A stretch of 64,000 nucleotides of DNA from Eutreptiella sp. 'Long Island Sound 2002' (taxonomy: Eukaryota; Euglenozoa; Euglenophyceae; Eutreptiales; Eutreptiaceae), in NCBI GenBank assembly GCA_964036045.1, contig OZ038385.1, positions 24,326,853 through 24,390,852 on the forward strand, read 5' to 3'. Shown here piece after piece: positions 31,130 through 40,327 of the stretch. Under the pieces are notes generated by a model. That model was not told the DNA's origin, made no database searches, and saw only the letters and a list, made by a program, of their open reading frames with translations. Within the stretch, counting starts at the first letter, position 1. Each line of letters begins with the position of its first letter. A program made the position numbers and the translations under genes.

Positions 31130-32386
31130 CTATGGGTGTGACAAATTTGTATCCAATTCCCGTGTACCCTGTGTTATTGCAACTCCTGAGTGCCGCATTT
31201 TGCCACAGTGCACTAGTAACGAACCCTGATCTACACAGTGCACCGCGTCACAATGTTCGTATCGCGTCCCGCCACCGACGAAACTGGACGGATGAGAGAG
31301 CAGTAGAATGAAGGATAGTTCAGACACGTCACGATGTAGTTCCAAGCCACTCTGCCCGGAAACGTCGTATTTCACAACGAAGATGTCAAACATGCTGATA
31401 GTTGCAGATTGCTCCAACATATATACGTCCTTGCACGTATCTATGATGCGTGGTTGCAACACATGCCACATGGAAGTCACCTCCTTCAAATGTTCGATTG
31501 GAATATCTGTAGTGGGATAGTTGTGATGGCGTTTGTGTGTCCAACCGCCGTGGCATTCTGCACACTCAATTATGTATTCACAGTCCTTGTTGTTCAGAAA
31601 GCATGGTACCTCGTGTATGTGCCACAACGCGTTTTCCACCATATTTTTTGTACTCTTACTTATCCACTCCTTTTTTCCGTCTATTATGGCCTCCTTTTGT
31701 TGTGCTGTAACCGGGACGAGCTGTGTCTCTGCGTTGTACATCGCGTTATATAATTTTACAAAAGTTTCCTTTGCATTGTCACCGCCGTTGCCGTGGTAAA
31801 CACAAGGACAACATATACCGTTGTTTAACTGACCATTTATGATCTGTGTGCTAGGGTCGTGTGTTTGGAATATGTAGCCTTCTGTATCCAACACAATGTC
31901 ATACAAACCCTCCAAATATGCTTTTTGGTAAAACAGCTGATCATCCCCGTCATCTCGTACTTCGCATGCGTCTAAAATACGTTTTAGTTCCCCTACTTCT
32001 GCAATAAACGTGCCCGAATTCAAAAACCTGTAAGGTGTTTGCACGGCAGGGAACTGTTCTGCAATGTTTGGATCCGGCCAACAAGTAGCCTCTGCAGAGA
32101 ATACAATCTTTTTACCAAAGCTTTCATAACGTTCTCTTATGGTTTTTAAGTCATCCGCATAAAAAACATCATATGCGTCGGTAAAGAGAATGGTGTCCGT
32201 GCCTTTCAAAGTATACAGATGTTTTTTTAGTATGTTTACCTTCATACCACCGCCTGGGCCTGTCATATCTGTGCCTTTCCATTCAAGGCCAAAACCCCAA
32301 TTATTGATTGCTATGTTGTGTTTGGCTGCAGACTCATACAACTTTGTCATTTTGTTTATGTCTGTGCCTATAGTTACCACATGCAT
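31130..32386 (-). CDS. PLOD-like glycosyltransferase / 2-oxoglutarate oxygenase
   Basis: 418 aa from the ATG at 32386, preceded by an A/G-rich leader. Residues 1-220 match the glycosyltransferase domain of procollagen-lysine hydroxylases (PLOD): MHVVTIGTD start, ILFTDAYDVFY with the DxD-type metal site (D70, D73), and FLNSGTFIA. Residues about 250-418 are a 2-oxoglutarate/Fe(II) oxygenase: HRD at 351-353 gives the first His and Asp, a His near 399 and Arg409 complete the metal/2OG site, and GGGTRYEH is the usual strand. In animals such enzymes hydroxylate collagen lysines and add sugar. Mimivirus encodes a related bifunctional enzyme. No collagen-like protein is visible in this window, so the substrate is unknown. 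The order (GT first) is that of animal PLOD. Confidence 0.85.
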   Translation of the reverse strand: MHVVTIGTDINKMTKLYESAAKHNIAINNWGFGLEWKGTDMTGPGGGMKVNILKKHLYTLKGTDTILFTDAYDVFYADDLKTIRERYESFGKKIVFSAEATCWPDPNIAEQFPAVQTPYRFLNSGTFIAEVGELKRILDACEVRDDGDDQLFYQKAYLEGLYDIVLDTEGYIFQTHDPSTQIINGQLNNGICCPCVYHGNGGDNAKETFVKLYNAMYNAETQLVPVTAQQKEAIIDGKKEWISKSTKNMVENALWHIHEVPCFLNNKDCEYIIECAECHGGWTHKRHHNYPTTDIPIEHLKEVTSMWHVLQPRIIDTCKDVYMLEQSATISMFDIFVVKYDVSGQSGLELHRDVSELSFILLLSHPSSFVGGGTRYEHCDAVHCVDQGSLLVHCGKMRHSGVAITQGTRELDTNLSHP

Positions 32387-32503
32387 CTTTCTTTGAACTT
32401 TTTTCTTTGAACTGAACGACAAGAGGATGCATTAAATACCCGATCCTTGGTTAGGTTTAGGTATATTTTGTGCAAATAATGGACATGCATGTAACAAAAA
32501 AGA

Positions 32504-33226
32504 ATGAGAAATACAGGAATATTGGTGTTCCTTTTTGTAGCCGCAGTAGCTGCGGTTATCACCATGATAATAATACTGCGTCCCTCCACAAAGACTTCAA
32601 TGTGTGCACGGGTATGCAAACCGAAGTGCCCACCAACACAGTGTGATGATGATACGCCCCCATGTCTGCCCCCATGTGTGGCATCAATTGACGAGGCATT
32701 ACTCATACTGGATTCATACGTTGATGGTCAGCGGACTTTCGGTATGGTAGATATAGCCAAATTGTTGCAGGACACCATGCCCCATGAACTTGTGCATGCT
32801 GGACTACACATGTCACAGTGGATGGTATGTGGATTACTCCACATCATGTACATGTCCGATCCAACGCCCCTGACTGCTCGTCATTATGCAGTTCTGCTGG
32901 CAAGTATACTAGCACACGAGGACAACATAACGTTCAAAACCGACGCCTTCAAACAGGACTTTGCCACCGAGATTGATAACATGCAACCCCTGGTGCGTAA
33001 AAATATTGGTAGTAGCTTCCCCTATCTACCTCCACGCAAAATGTTCGACAGGTGGCAGCAAATGGCTGAAAAGACAGATATGATAGGGTTACTGCAGACA
33101 TGGCAGCAATTGGAAAGTACATCACATCCTGTACACCAGGTTATGCTGTATCAACAACATATGAAAAATCAACAGCAAAATGAAATACAAAAATTTCTGG
33201 ATACGGAGGAATCAGTAAGGTTCTGA
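32504..33226 (+). CDS. N-anchored Cys-rich membrane protein, 240 aa
   Basis: MRNTG is followed by a hydrophobic helix (residues 5-26), then a Cys/Pro cluster (about 33-58, at least eight Cys including CKPKCPP and CLPPC). The rest is a mostly helical soluble domain of about 180 residues. This is the layout of a signal-anchored protein with its C-terminal part outside the membrane. It is divergently transcribed from the PLOD-like gene with 117 bp between starts. The leader is A-rich (ACAAAAAAGA). Family unknown. Confidence 0.7.
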   Translation: MRNTGILVFLFVAAVAAVITMIIILRPSTKTSMCARVCKPKCPPTQCDDDTPPCLPPCVASIDEALLILDSYVDGQRTFGMVDIAKLLQDTMPHELVHAGLHMSQWMVCGLLHIMYMSDPTPLTARHYAVLLASILAHEDNITFKTDAFKQDFATEIDNMQPLVRKNIGSSFPYLPPRKMFDRWQQMAEKTDMIGLLQTWQQLESTSHPVHQVMLYQQHMKNQQQNEIQKFLDTEESVRF

Positions 33227-33267
33227 CAAGTAAGTAAGAAAGTAAGTTGCTTCAATCAAGCAGGAGG

Positions 33268-33774
33268 ATGGACGTTGGTGGTAAAACGACAATTTACAAC
33301 GTACTGTGTACAATGCACAACGATCATCAATTCAATCATACGGCAGTGATTCATATACCACCCACACGTAGTGAAAAGGTAACAGTGCAAACTCAACGTA
33401 TGGAGGATTCGCTTACAAATCAAATCATTGTGGATATTGCACGTGACATGTTCACACATGACAGTTTCGGACAGAGGGATAGGGAAGGCTTGCTAGGCAG
33501 GCCGGCTATTTATCGTTCGCAGTCAGGCAATGGTCGTGCATTGTTGTTTGCTACTATAACTGGTTATGCGTATGACATATATTTTGTAGCATATCCTGGA
33601 ACGATTGCTTGCTACCTGGTACATGAGCAGAGCTACGGCGAGGTACTACAATCCGAGCATGAAGATGTACGAAACCTAACCGTGTCATTGTGGACGACCT
33701 GGGTGAATAAATACGGGAGAGACATTGTCACTGCAGGAAAATTAACACGGCAGAATTTGAGTATAGGCTTGTAG
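33268..33774 (+). CDS. Hypothetical protein of a local three-member family
   Basis: 168 aa from the ATG at 33268. Upstream in-frame codons have no ATG. The C-terminal half contains RALLFATITG, then IYFVAYPGTIACYLV, then WVNKYGRDIVTAGKLT. The same ordered motifs appear in broken form at 57442-57791 and partly at 34479-34619, so this is the intact member of a small local family. It has no membrane helix. A 7-bp hairpin follows the stop by 12 bases. Function unknown. Confidence 0.65.
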   Translation: MDVGGKTTIYNVLCTMHNDHQFNHTAVIHIPPTRSEKVTVQTQRMEDSLTNQIIVDIARDMFTHDSFGQRDREGLLGRPAIYRSQSGNGRALLFATITGYAYDIYFVAYPGTIACYLVHEQSYGEVLQSEHEDVRNLTVSLWTTWVNKYGRDIVTAGKLTRQNLSIGL

Positions 33775-33786
33775 GTCGCTTTTCCG

Positions 33787-33807
33787 CTCTAGCAAAGCAG
33801 GCTAGGG
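33787..33807 (+). terminator. Hairpin after the 33268 gene
   Basis: CTCTAGC and GCTAGGG pair (7 bp including one G-T) around a 7-nt loop, 12 bases after the stop and followed by GGAAAGTTTT. Hairpins at transcript ends are known in mimiviruses. I did not find one after every gene here, so the role is tentative. Confidence 0.35.
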
Positions 33808-34323
33808 AAAGTTTTGGTACTGGAAACACACACGCGAAACGCTGTCATGACAGAACAGATGTCATGACTGTCATCTTCTGTGGGAACAATGCAAGCAATG
33901 TTCAGAATGGGTGCGTTCCTGTCAAACACTTCGGGACAGAAGCTTGGCCAGTCGGGGGTATAGGCCAGCTATCGGCTACCTCTGCACGGCACACGACGCC
34001 ACACCATGAATATGTGTCAGAGCTGCCCAGATGAGAGAAAGAGCGCATGCTTGGACATGTTTGGACATGATTTACAAGGATCACCACCACGACGTGTCCC
34101 CTCTCATCTCCTATCTCGTACTGGACGGCCAATGTAAACCATACGCAGCAATAACTGTACAACCACCAGGAAGGGAACAGTGGTGTGGTCGAGTGGGACG
34201 GGTGGTCGCACTACGTCCCATTAGTTAGCCTAACCCGCATATATAGTAATGCTGCAAGAAAGTCCGTGCGTCCTCCTGGATCCTCCTGGAATGGTGTGGT
34301 CCGTGACGTGAAGCAGTGGCTGC
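33808..34323. other. Intergenic DNA with palindrome and inverted copy of the 38.4-kb upstream region
   Basis: Contains a 12-bp palindrome CTGTCATGACAG (33842-33853) followed by a partial second copy. About 45 bases at 33944-33990 match, in inverted orientation, the segment at 38352-38405 upstream of the 38557 gene. A short fragment at about 34275-34323 (GGAATGGTGTGGTCCGTGAC and flanks) duplicates part of the 36.6-kb gene. No gene is supported. Confidence 0.5.
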
Positions 34324-34465
34324 ACACTTCGGAAATCAGCCCGTGGCACACCGCTGGCCTCGTTGAACCACGGCCGATTGCCACCATCCGAATGCACAAT
34401 ACATCCTCCTGGAATGGTGTGGTCCGTGACGTGAATCAGTGGCTGCCCTTCGAACCGATTATCGG
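34324..34465 (-). repeat. Exact 142-bp copy of part of the 36-38 kb Cys-rich gene
   Basis: By eye every base from 34324 to 34465 matches 36538-36679 in the same orientation. In the source gene the segment encodes the last PGGC module. Here it is a stray fragment without start or stop of its own. Exact identity implies a very recent event, gene conversion or an assembly artefact. Confidence 0.85.
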
Positions 34466-34478
34466 TGAAGGGCAAAAT

Positions 34479-34619
34479 GATGGGTGGTCTACAGCTTCAA
34501 TATCGATGACTCATTTTCATAAAATTGAGGAATTTGAACGCGAGGACGTTCGAAATTTTATCGGTCAAGCTGATAACAGACAAAATCGTTTAATGGTATT
34601 CGCACATATCACCTAACTA
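34479..34619 (+). pseudogene. Fragment of the 33268 gene family
   Basis: In one frame this stretch encodes FEREDVRNFIGQ... ending RQNRLMVFAHIT and a stop. It aligns with FGQRDREGLLGR...RALLFATIT of the 33268 protein. Everything upstream and downstream of that part is missing, so it is a truncated copy next to the exact 142-bp insertion. Confidence 0.4.
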
Positions 34620-35207
34620 CCAGCTAGCTCCAGGAACTTTAATACCTGTTTTTCGGTTGTCTCCGGCTTGCTGCAGCTCTTGTCCAGGGTATACCTTTTG
34701 CCACCCATCCTCCCCACCATGCCACACCCAGCCCATGAACGATTCCTGTCACTTCTTCCCCTATGGCACCCTCAAAACCCTTCCTCTCTTGCTTCGCTCG
34801 TTCAAGAGACACGCCCTTGCCAGCACTCCTCTTGCACCCCTCCACTATCACCATTCCCCCCACATTCCCCCCGTGACCCCCTGTGCCAACGCATGGATCC
34901 TGCAAACTTGGATGGAGTCTTGGACTGGATGCACCCGACTGCTGCGGATGGCGATGTGCTTTGGGGAGGATAACCCAAGGGGCATAGGGGGAAGCCTCTT
35001 ATCCATGCACCCGTTTTCAACTCGGGTTTTGATTACATGTCCGGTGGGCAAACATGCCTGCAGACCGACCGAAACCGAGAATCTGGGAAATTTACCCGAC
35101 CAACAACATGCCCAATACGCGTTGTTTCACCGATATCACGAGCAAGAAAAGATGAGCGTCCGAGGAAGGACAAAGACAAGGACAAAGAAAAAAAGGTGAA
35201 GGAAACG
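34620..35207. other. Stretch without a confirmed gene, upstream of 35208
   Basis: Open frames on both strands exist, but their Pro/Ser/His-rich composition is not convincing. One plus-strand frame is continuous with the 35208 gene and could extend it to 35037. The A-rich stretch immediately before 35208 favours the later start. Confidence 0.35.
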
Positions 35208-35891
35208 ATGAGTTTTGCCCAACAACTTCCATGGTACGGATACATTCCGGACATACTCTCACTCGGTGCCACAGTCTTCTTCTCATCACGCGACATAAGT
35301 ATGGCGCGCATAATGCGCAGAGGGAGAGTCGTTTTGAGCATGTCGCGACGCTTTTACCACCGAAAAGGTGAGCTTGTTTTGTGTAATTCACAGGGGACAC
35401 AGGTGGTGTTTGAGGAATTTGAAACATTGCAGGATCTAGAGCACATAAAAATCAGAGCAAAAATAATGAACCTGGACGTGCACCTTGACATTGAACCAGG
35501 GGAGCGTATACAGTTGGAGGTAATGTGCATGTGGGAAAGAGCGGAGGCCACCAGGAATGGTGTCCACGCGCAACCCTGCGCATATGATATACCCTGGATA
35601 AAATACTTATTGCCCTGGTTTGTAATTGATATAGTTGAAGACTATTTTGCTGGAACTGTATTGCACCTTCGTCGCCAAAAGTCTGGAATTCCCGGAATCA
35701 TCAACAGAAGAAAAGATAGTCCGAGTCTTAGGTTGCTTCCAGAGGTGGTGTGGCAAAGTGTTGTGGACTTTACAGGTGTTCCACGGATATCAGATTTTGC
35801 CTGGCAAATGACACCAGCTGTACGTATCCTGGGAAAAAGGACGAGGGACGAGGGGGCGAGCGAGCAAGCAGTAAGCAGCCCACCTGAATAA
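35208..35891 (+). CDS. Hypothetical protein with LPEVVWQ box, 227 aa
   Basis: The start chosen is the ATG at 35208, preceded by a purine-rich leader (GACAAAGAAAAAAAGGTGAA). The product has a Tyr/Pro-rich beginning, a beta-rich middle and a C-terminal LRLLPEVVWQSVVDF motif near residue 180. That motif resembles the start of an F-box (Leu-Pro followed by hydrophobic positions). It also resembles LRLLLPEDVWRQF in the giant protein at 22.7-30 kb. If it is an F-box-like element it could recruit a host SKP1/ubiquitin ligase; that is inference. Confidence 0.6.
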   Translation: MSFAQQLPWYGYIPDILSLGATVFFSSRDISMARIMRRGRVVLSMSRRFYHRKGELVLCNSQGTQVVFEEFETLQDLEHIKIRAKIMNLDVHLDIEPGERIQLEVMCMWERAEATRNGVHAQPCAYDIPWIKYLLPWFVIDIVEDYFAGTVLHLRRQKSGIPGIINRRKDSPSLRLLPEVVWQSVVDFTGVPRISDFAWQMTPAVRILGKRTRDEGASEQAVSSPPE

Positions 35892-36012
35892 GGAGCAATT
35901 AAGCTGCAGCCGACGGATGATTGGATTCCACCCAACCTGTAGAATTTGTTGTTGTGTTGTATCGTGAAATGGTTATGTGTTGTTGACACATTTCATATCT
36001 CTCTGGTCTCTT

Positions 36013-36193
36013 TCAGTTCATGCAACTTTTCGGGCATAGCATACAATACGGCGAGTGGCCGGGGTTGAATTAAGGAAAAGGAGGGGCAAAGGGCCACGTA
36101 ACCACCGCACACTGTCACAGGAAATAATACAACCATGCAACAGGATAACATTTTTTGGGCCTATACCCCGGAGGAGGGCGTTGTGCGACCAGA
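36013..36193 (+). repeat. Exact 181-bp copy of the leader and first codons of the CoiA-like gene
   Basis: Positions 36013-36193 equal 56177-56357 base for base, as far as I can compare by eye. The segment contains about 120 bases of upstream sequence and the first 19-20 codons of the nuclease gene starting at 56299 (ATG here at 36135). Homology with small indels extends about 40 bases further upstream. After 36193 the copies diverge completely. Confidence 0.85.
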
Positions 36194-36329
36194 ACTCAGA
36201 ATAACCAATGATGGCGACAGTATGGTAATACACCGATATAGATAGAGCATTCCGTGAGAAGAACGCAGCAAGTCCACACATGGCACACATCCAGATTGCG
36301 GTCCCAGAAAAAGTCATTGTACGGCCCAT
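36018..36329 (-). pseudogene. Membrane-like ORF cut by the 181-bp duplication
   Basis: The minus-strand frame from an ATG at 36329 encodes a hydrophobic start (TAIWMCAMCGLAAFF) and a second apolar stretch. From 36193 it runs into the antisense of the duplicated leader. Only residues 1-45 can be original. It may be a small membrane protein gene interrupted by the duplication, or it may be fortuitous. Confidence 0.25.
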
Positions 36330-36476
36330 CCGCCGTCCAGTGAGGACAATGACATGCAAGGTTATCTGCCTGTCTGGGAACTAAAATGTCCCCCCATTTG
36401 TATACCACATCAACCGATAAAAGACTCTCATAAAACTCCGTGTTATAATTCGTGGCGCGTCAGATCGCAGTTTTCA

Positions 36477-38075
36477 TTAAGAACATGGCTCGCCAGGTTC
36501 TGACAGAAACCATCCACTACCGTCCTGCTTGTCGCATACACTTCGGAAATCAGCCCGTGGCACACCGCTGGCCTCGTTGAACCACGGCCGATTGCCACCA
36601 TCCGAATGCACAATACATCCTCCTGGAATGGTGTGGTCCGTGACGTGAATCAGTGGCTGCCCTTCGAACCGATTATCGGGCAATATGCTCTGCACAACCC
36701 CTTTGCACAAATCGGCATGTATCGGCCAACGGCCAATGGGCTTTGCGTCGGGGTTGCATAGGTTTCCGCGTTGCACAACGAGTTTGGGTTCCTTGTCGTC
36801 TGTCGCTGGGTGGCAAACTTTGACAAAGTCATCACGGGACTTACCGGGATGATGATTGTACCACGTCCTATTGACCTTTGGTTGGTCAACGGTGCCGGTG
36901 TGGATAATGCAACCGCCAGGAATTGTAGCGTCAGTAACCCTAACCATGGGTTCGTCTGAATATCGGAGCGGAACCGGAACCGCGTTCGCCGCCAGAGCCG
37001 CGCAGCTCTTCGGGTTGAGGTGATGGTACTGTTGTTTGCCCCTCTCTCCCAGACTTTTTTCCACCTCACGCTGCTCTTCCGAGCATGTCTTGGTGTCCCA
37101 GTTGGCCAGCCACGATTCGTCCGTGCGGCGATTCCTGCACACAGGCTGGTGTGCGGGTGTATTGCTGCCGGTGGGGTGATTGTTCCAGTGTGCCACCCAG
37201 CCACCACCCGTCTGCAATGTACATCCTTTGGGTACATTCGGCCAAGACCCTACATGCAGATGGGTTGCTTCAGGAATAATGTTCGGGGGAACGTGCAACA
37301 TCGCGGTTTGTAGACACCCCTCCTTGGGGACGTTGTCGGTACGGATGGTGATGGGGGTATCACTGCACTGTGCGTCACCGGCGTATGGCTGCTTAATCTT
37401 GCCACCGGGTGGGCACACCCGAGGAAACGCGCCATGCCACGGGGTTTTGGTTGATTGGTTCCACATCACCTGCCCGGTGAACTGGTTGATGACACAGCCA
37501 GAGGTTATATTGTCGTCGTCTATCTCAACCAGACGCTCTTGATGCTCGTTGTTTGCAATGGGCCTACCGGTCTCGTAGCAGCGTGCCTTTGCCACACGGT
37601 GTGTCTTCCACCTTGGCACTGGTATGGCACATTCGGTTCCGGCTCGTGCCATTCGATTTTCACCCACCCCAGACGCACACGGCACCAATTGCCCTCCGTC
37701 ACCGTGACCCCCGGTGCTCTTTGTTCGGTTCCAGAACACTTTGCCAATGTTGGTGTCCACGACACAGCCCTTTGGCCAGTCATTCCGATCCACACTGTGC
37801 AACACGGCGTCATTCTCCAGGCCTAGGGGGTTCATCAGCGCGCGTGCGGTCAACAGACACTGTTCCCTGGACACGGGCACGATCCTTTCCCTTTCTGCCT
37901 GTTCTTCCTTTTCCTTCCTTTCCCTTTCTGCCTGTTCTTCCTTTTCCTTCCTTTCCCTTTCTGCCTGTTCTTCCTTTTCCTTCTTTTCCCTTGCCTCTTG
38001 CCATCCATACAGCACCACCCCCACCACAATGAAGAACACAATCACCAACAATACTACAACACTTCTTCGGTTCAT
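36477..38075 (-). CDS. N-anchored protein with six PxGC modules, 532 aa
   Basis: I start at the ATG at 38075 because it begins MNRRSVVVLL, a good signal-anchor helix (residues 5-24). Next comes a KEKEEQAERER coiled-coil repeat (three 33-bp DNA units, about 37889-37988). The rest contains six modules of the form Cys...(I/W)PxGC(V/I)xx...(W/H)(F/W)N, for example WPKGCVVD, IPGGCIIH and IPGGCIVH, separated by 60-90 residues. Paired Cys suggest disulphide-bonded extracellular domains. It is divergent from the 38557 gene. Part of the last module is duplicated exactly at 34324-34465. A surface-exposed or virion-membrane role is inferred. Confidence 0.75.
   Translation of the reverse strand: MNRRSVVVLLVIVFFIVVGVVLYGWQEAREKKEKEEQAERERKEKEEQAERERKEKEEQAERERIVPVSREQCLLTARALMNPLGLENDAVLHSVDRNDWPKGCVVDTNIGKVFWNRTKSTGGHGDGGQLVPCASGVGENRMARAGTECAIPVPRWKTHRVAKARCYETGRPIANNEHQERLVEIDDDNITSGCVINQFTGQVMWNQSTKTPWHGAFPRVCPPGGKIKQPYAGDAQCSDTPITIRTDNVPKEGCLQTAMLHVPPNIIPEATHLHVGSWPNVPKGCTLQTGGGWVAHWNNHPTGSNTPAHQPVCRNRRTDESWLANWDTKTCSEEQREVEKSLGERGKQQYHHLNPKSCAALAANAVPVPLRYSDEPMVRVTDATIPGGCIIHTGTVDQPKVNRTWYNHHPGKSRDDFVKVCHPATDDKEPKLVVQRGNLCNPDAKPIGRWPIHADLCKGVVQSILPDNRFEGQPLIHVTDHTIPGGCIVHSDGGNRPWFNEASGVPRADFRSVCDKQDGSGWFLSEPGEPCS
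37889..37988 (-). repeat. Three 33-bp repeats coding KEKEEQAERER
   Basis: The CCTTTCTGCCTGTTCTTCCT-type unit (plus strand) occurs three times at 33-bp spacing inside the 36477-38075 gene, keeping frame. Confidence 0.85.
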
Positions 38076-38556
38076 ATATGTTGTTATGCTGTTTATTTCT
38101 TTCTCAACCACCAGCCAATGCAGAGGTGCCACACCGGACAACACATCATCACCACGAATCTCATGATTTCCAGCCTCTCTCCTGCACATAGGGGCCAGGC
38201 CCATAAATCTCTTGTAGGTCTTTGTAGGATTCTTCAGACATCATATGACCACATGGAAAACATGCAATACATTGAATGTTGTCCTTCAAAGTTGTCCTTC
38301 ACGTTTCTCCCTCTTCTTGCCACTCGAGCACCTTTGAGACCCCGCCATTATGCCGTGCAGAGGTTTGCGATAGCTGGTTGTTAGCAATAGCTGGCCTATT
38401 ACCCCCGACTGGCCCCCCGTGCCCTCAATACTCATTTCAACCAGACACCTCTACTCGAGGTGATGTGATGGATCATCTGATATCTGATCTGATGACCCAA
38501 CCTCAACGGGTTCGTACACTATATGCTCCCGTATACTTTGGTATTAAAGGAAAAGA
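38076..38556. promoter_or_regulatory. Divergent intergenic region
   Basis: The 480-bp gap lies between the minus-strand PxGC gene and the plus-strand 38557 gene. A segment at 38352-38418 has an inverted relative at 33944-33990. The last 20 bases before 38557 are A/G-rich (TATTAAAGGAAAAGA), matching the leader style of this half. Confidence 0.35.
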
Positions 38557-38940
38557 ATGCGTGGAACCTTGGGCCTGACACTGCTACTTGTCATTGTGGG
38601 GGGAGCATTGTACCTCTTGAAAAACTCCCCCACGGGAAACAACAACGTAAAGAGCAGGAACAACTCTCCAAGCACAGCGCCGCAAAGGGTCACACCCTCC
38701 CCTAGGGAGGTCACCACCAACGGAAACAACGGGGACACAAACTGCACATACTACTGCAACGGCGCGGACGGGGGTCCGTGGAACAACGAACTGCCCAGGG
38801 AGTGGAACGGGGCTGAGTGCGTGCGCACAACGAACGGCACCCCGTGTGACATAAGGACCCCGGGTAAGGCGCTTGGGTGTGTGTGCAGAGCAACTGGAAG
38901 GGGTTGGTACGGTGGAGGTCCTAGGTACTCGGATGCCTGA
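38557..38940 (+). CDS. Small N-anchored Cys-rich protein, 127 aa
   Basis: MRGTLGLTLLLVIVGGALYLL is a clear signal anchor. It is followed by an Asn/Ser/Pro-rich linker (about 25-60) and a C-terminal Cys domain with six Cys (CTYYC, ECVRT, TPCD, LGCVC) ending in TGRGWYGGG. The build matches other anchored proteins of the window: hydrophobic start, disordered linker, Cys domain. Probably a small secreted or membrane-displayed domain. Family unknown. Confidence 0.7.
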   Translation: MRGTLGLTLLLVIVGGALYLLKNSPTGNNNVKSRNNSPSTAPQRVTPSPREVTTNGNNGDTNCTYYCNGADGGPWNNELPREWNGAECVRTTNGTPCDIRTPGKALGCVCRATGRGWYGGGPRYSDA

Positions 38941-39080
38941 GACAGTTCAGGATAGGTCGTTGTGCTGCAGTTGCGCCAGTAGTGGAGGTGCCAGCGGCAG
39001 TGCGCTCCCCACTTGTTGTCGTTGTGTTATATAAAATGTATCCATCCCAAAACGAAACACGACCACCGTTGACATGACCG

Positions 39081-39467
39081 TCATCGAAAGGTAGGATATA
39101 CCGGGAGGGAGGCCACCGGTGTTACCCGTGGCAGTGGGATGTATCCTGGCTCACGACCAGCGATAGAGATACCAACATTGTACATGTCCCAATAGTAATA
39201 AATCTGTAAACCATACATGCGCCCCAGTTCTTCTGCTATGTATTTCCCTATGTAGTTAATGGCATCCACATGCCTCATAAAATCACCTAGATAATCATCT
39301 ACATCACCTAGTACATCACCTACACCCAGCGACATTGTGATATCAATTGCACTTCCTTTAAGGTTCACTGAATCTTGAGCCGACAACCCCTCACCCAACC
39401 TTTTCCTCCACCGCTGAATCATCTGCATGACACAGCCCTGATAATAGTCCTCATGGTTCTCCACCAT
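39081..39467 (-). CDS. Paralogue of the C-terminal half of the 50745 gene, 128 aa
   Basis: Starts MVENHEDYYQGCVMQMIQRW and shares HEDYYQGCVM, then a DAIxYxGxxIAExLGRMYGLQI block, with the C-terminal part of the gene at 50745-51681. Homology continues a few codons upstream of its ATG (EEQW versus EKQW), so this copy may be a truncated remnant that has kept an open frame. No transmembrane helix. Function unknown. Confidence 0.55.
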   Translation of the reverse strand: MVENHEDYYQGCVMQMIQRWRKRLGEGLSAQDSVNLKGSAIDITMSLGVGDVLGDVDDYLGDFMRHVDAINYIGKYIAEELGRMYGLQIYYYWDMYNVGISIAGREPGYIPLPRVTPVASLPVYPTFR

Positions 39468-40327
39468 CCACTGTTCTTCTGTTCTTCTCGATGCTCCTTT
39501 TTCCCGCCACGTATGTCATGTAACCACCATGGAACCACTAGGGTGTGTGGGACGGGCAACTGCGCTGTAAAGGGCGGTGTGAGCAGCTCGTTCCTAATTC
39601 CAAAAAAATACAGCGCGACCGCACATTGGAAAATGGCCACACTGGTTAATGATGTGCGGCGATACATTCTTTGCCACCTCCTTAGGCCTTCCCGGGTGTG
39701 CAGTTGCGGTTGTCGTGGTGGGTGACACTAAGAATCCGGTATACCCTGCGGGGACACACACACAGAGAACCGTGAACCTCTGGCTATCCCGCCAAACACC
39801 CGACCGGCGATTTCCAGTACATTGCTGACCCGTTTTTTTTGAACGATATGCGGCACTGGAACGAATGGGGTGATGCCTATCACCTTAGGCCCTTATATCC
39901 TTAACCCAAGTTAATCTGCCAAAAGACCCGAAAAGGTATCCTGCCAGCCTTTTGCTACATTATTTAAGAAACCATGGTGAACTCCCTGGAGTCCCCTGCC
40001 AGAACTCGACAGTTCACCCAGTGATGACACATTCAGCCTTCATGCGTCTCCTGTCAAAGATGATTGCACCTGAGCCTGAACAAACACCAAACTGTCTCCT
40101 TCAATGAGTTTTGCAGGTAATTTTGCCAGGAAATGCGCGAAAACCGCGGAGAGGGGGTGAAAAAAAACTCAAGAAACAATCATTGCATCAGGAGTAAGCA
40201 AATCAGGCAGACAAAGTCAGAAGTAGCTGTTGCACGGGATGCACAGTGCAAAAAGGTGCACAGGTCCTGGGTCATGCGTCAAGGGGTCATGCGTCAAGGG
40301 GTCATGAGTAGGGGAGGTTAGGGCTTA
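39468..40327. other. Intergenic region, no gene seen
   Basis: About 860 bases with only poor open frames. A 15-bp unit GGTCATGCGTCAAGG is repeated about three times at 40268-40315. The coiled-coil exon on the minus strand begins directly to the right. Confidence 0.4.

Noticed and set aside
34657-35199. 180-codon plus-strand frame before the 35208 gene
   Set aside because: It overlaps the true gene start in another frame and has Pro/Ser/His-biased content without motifs.
37810-38041. Small Lys/Glu-rich minus-strand proteins
   Set aside because: They are other-frame readings of the KEKEEQAERER repeat in the 36477-38075 gene.
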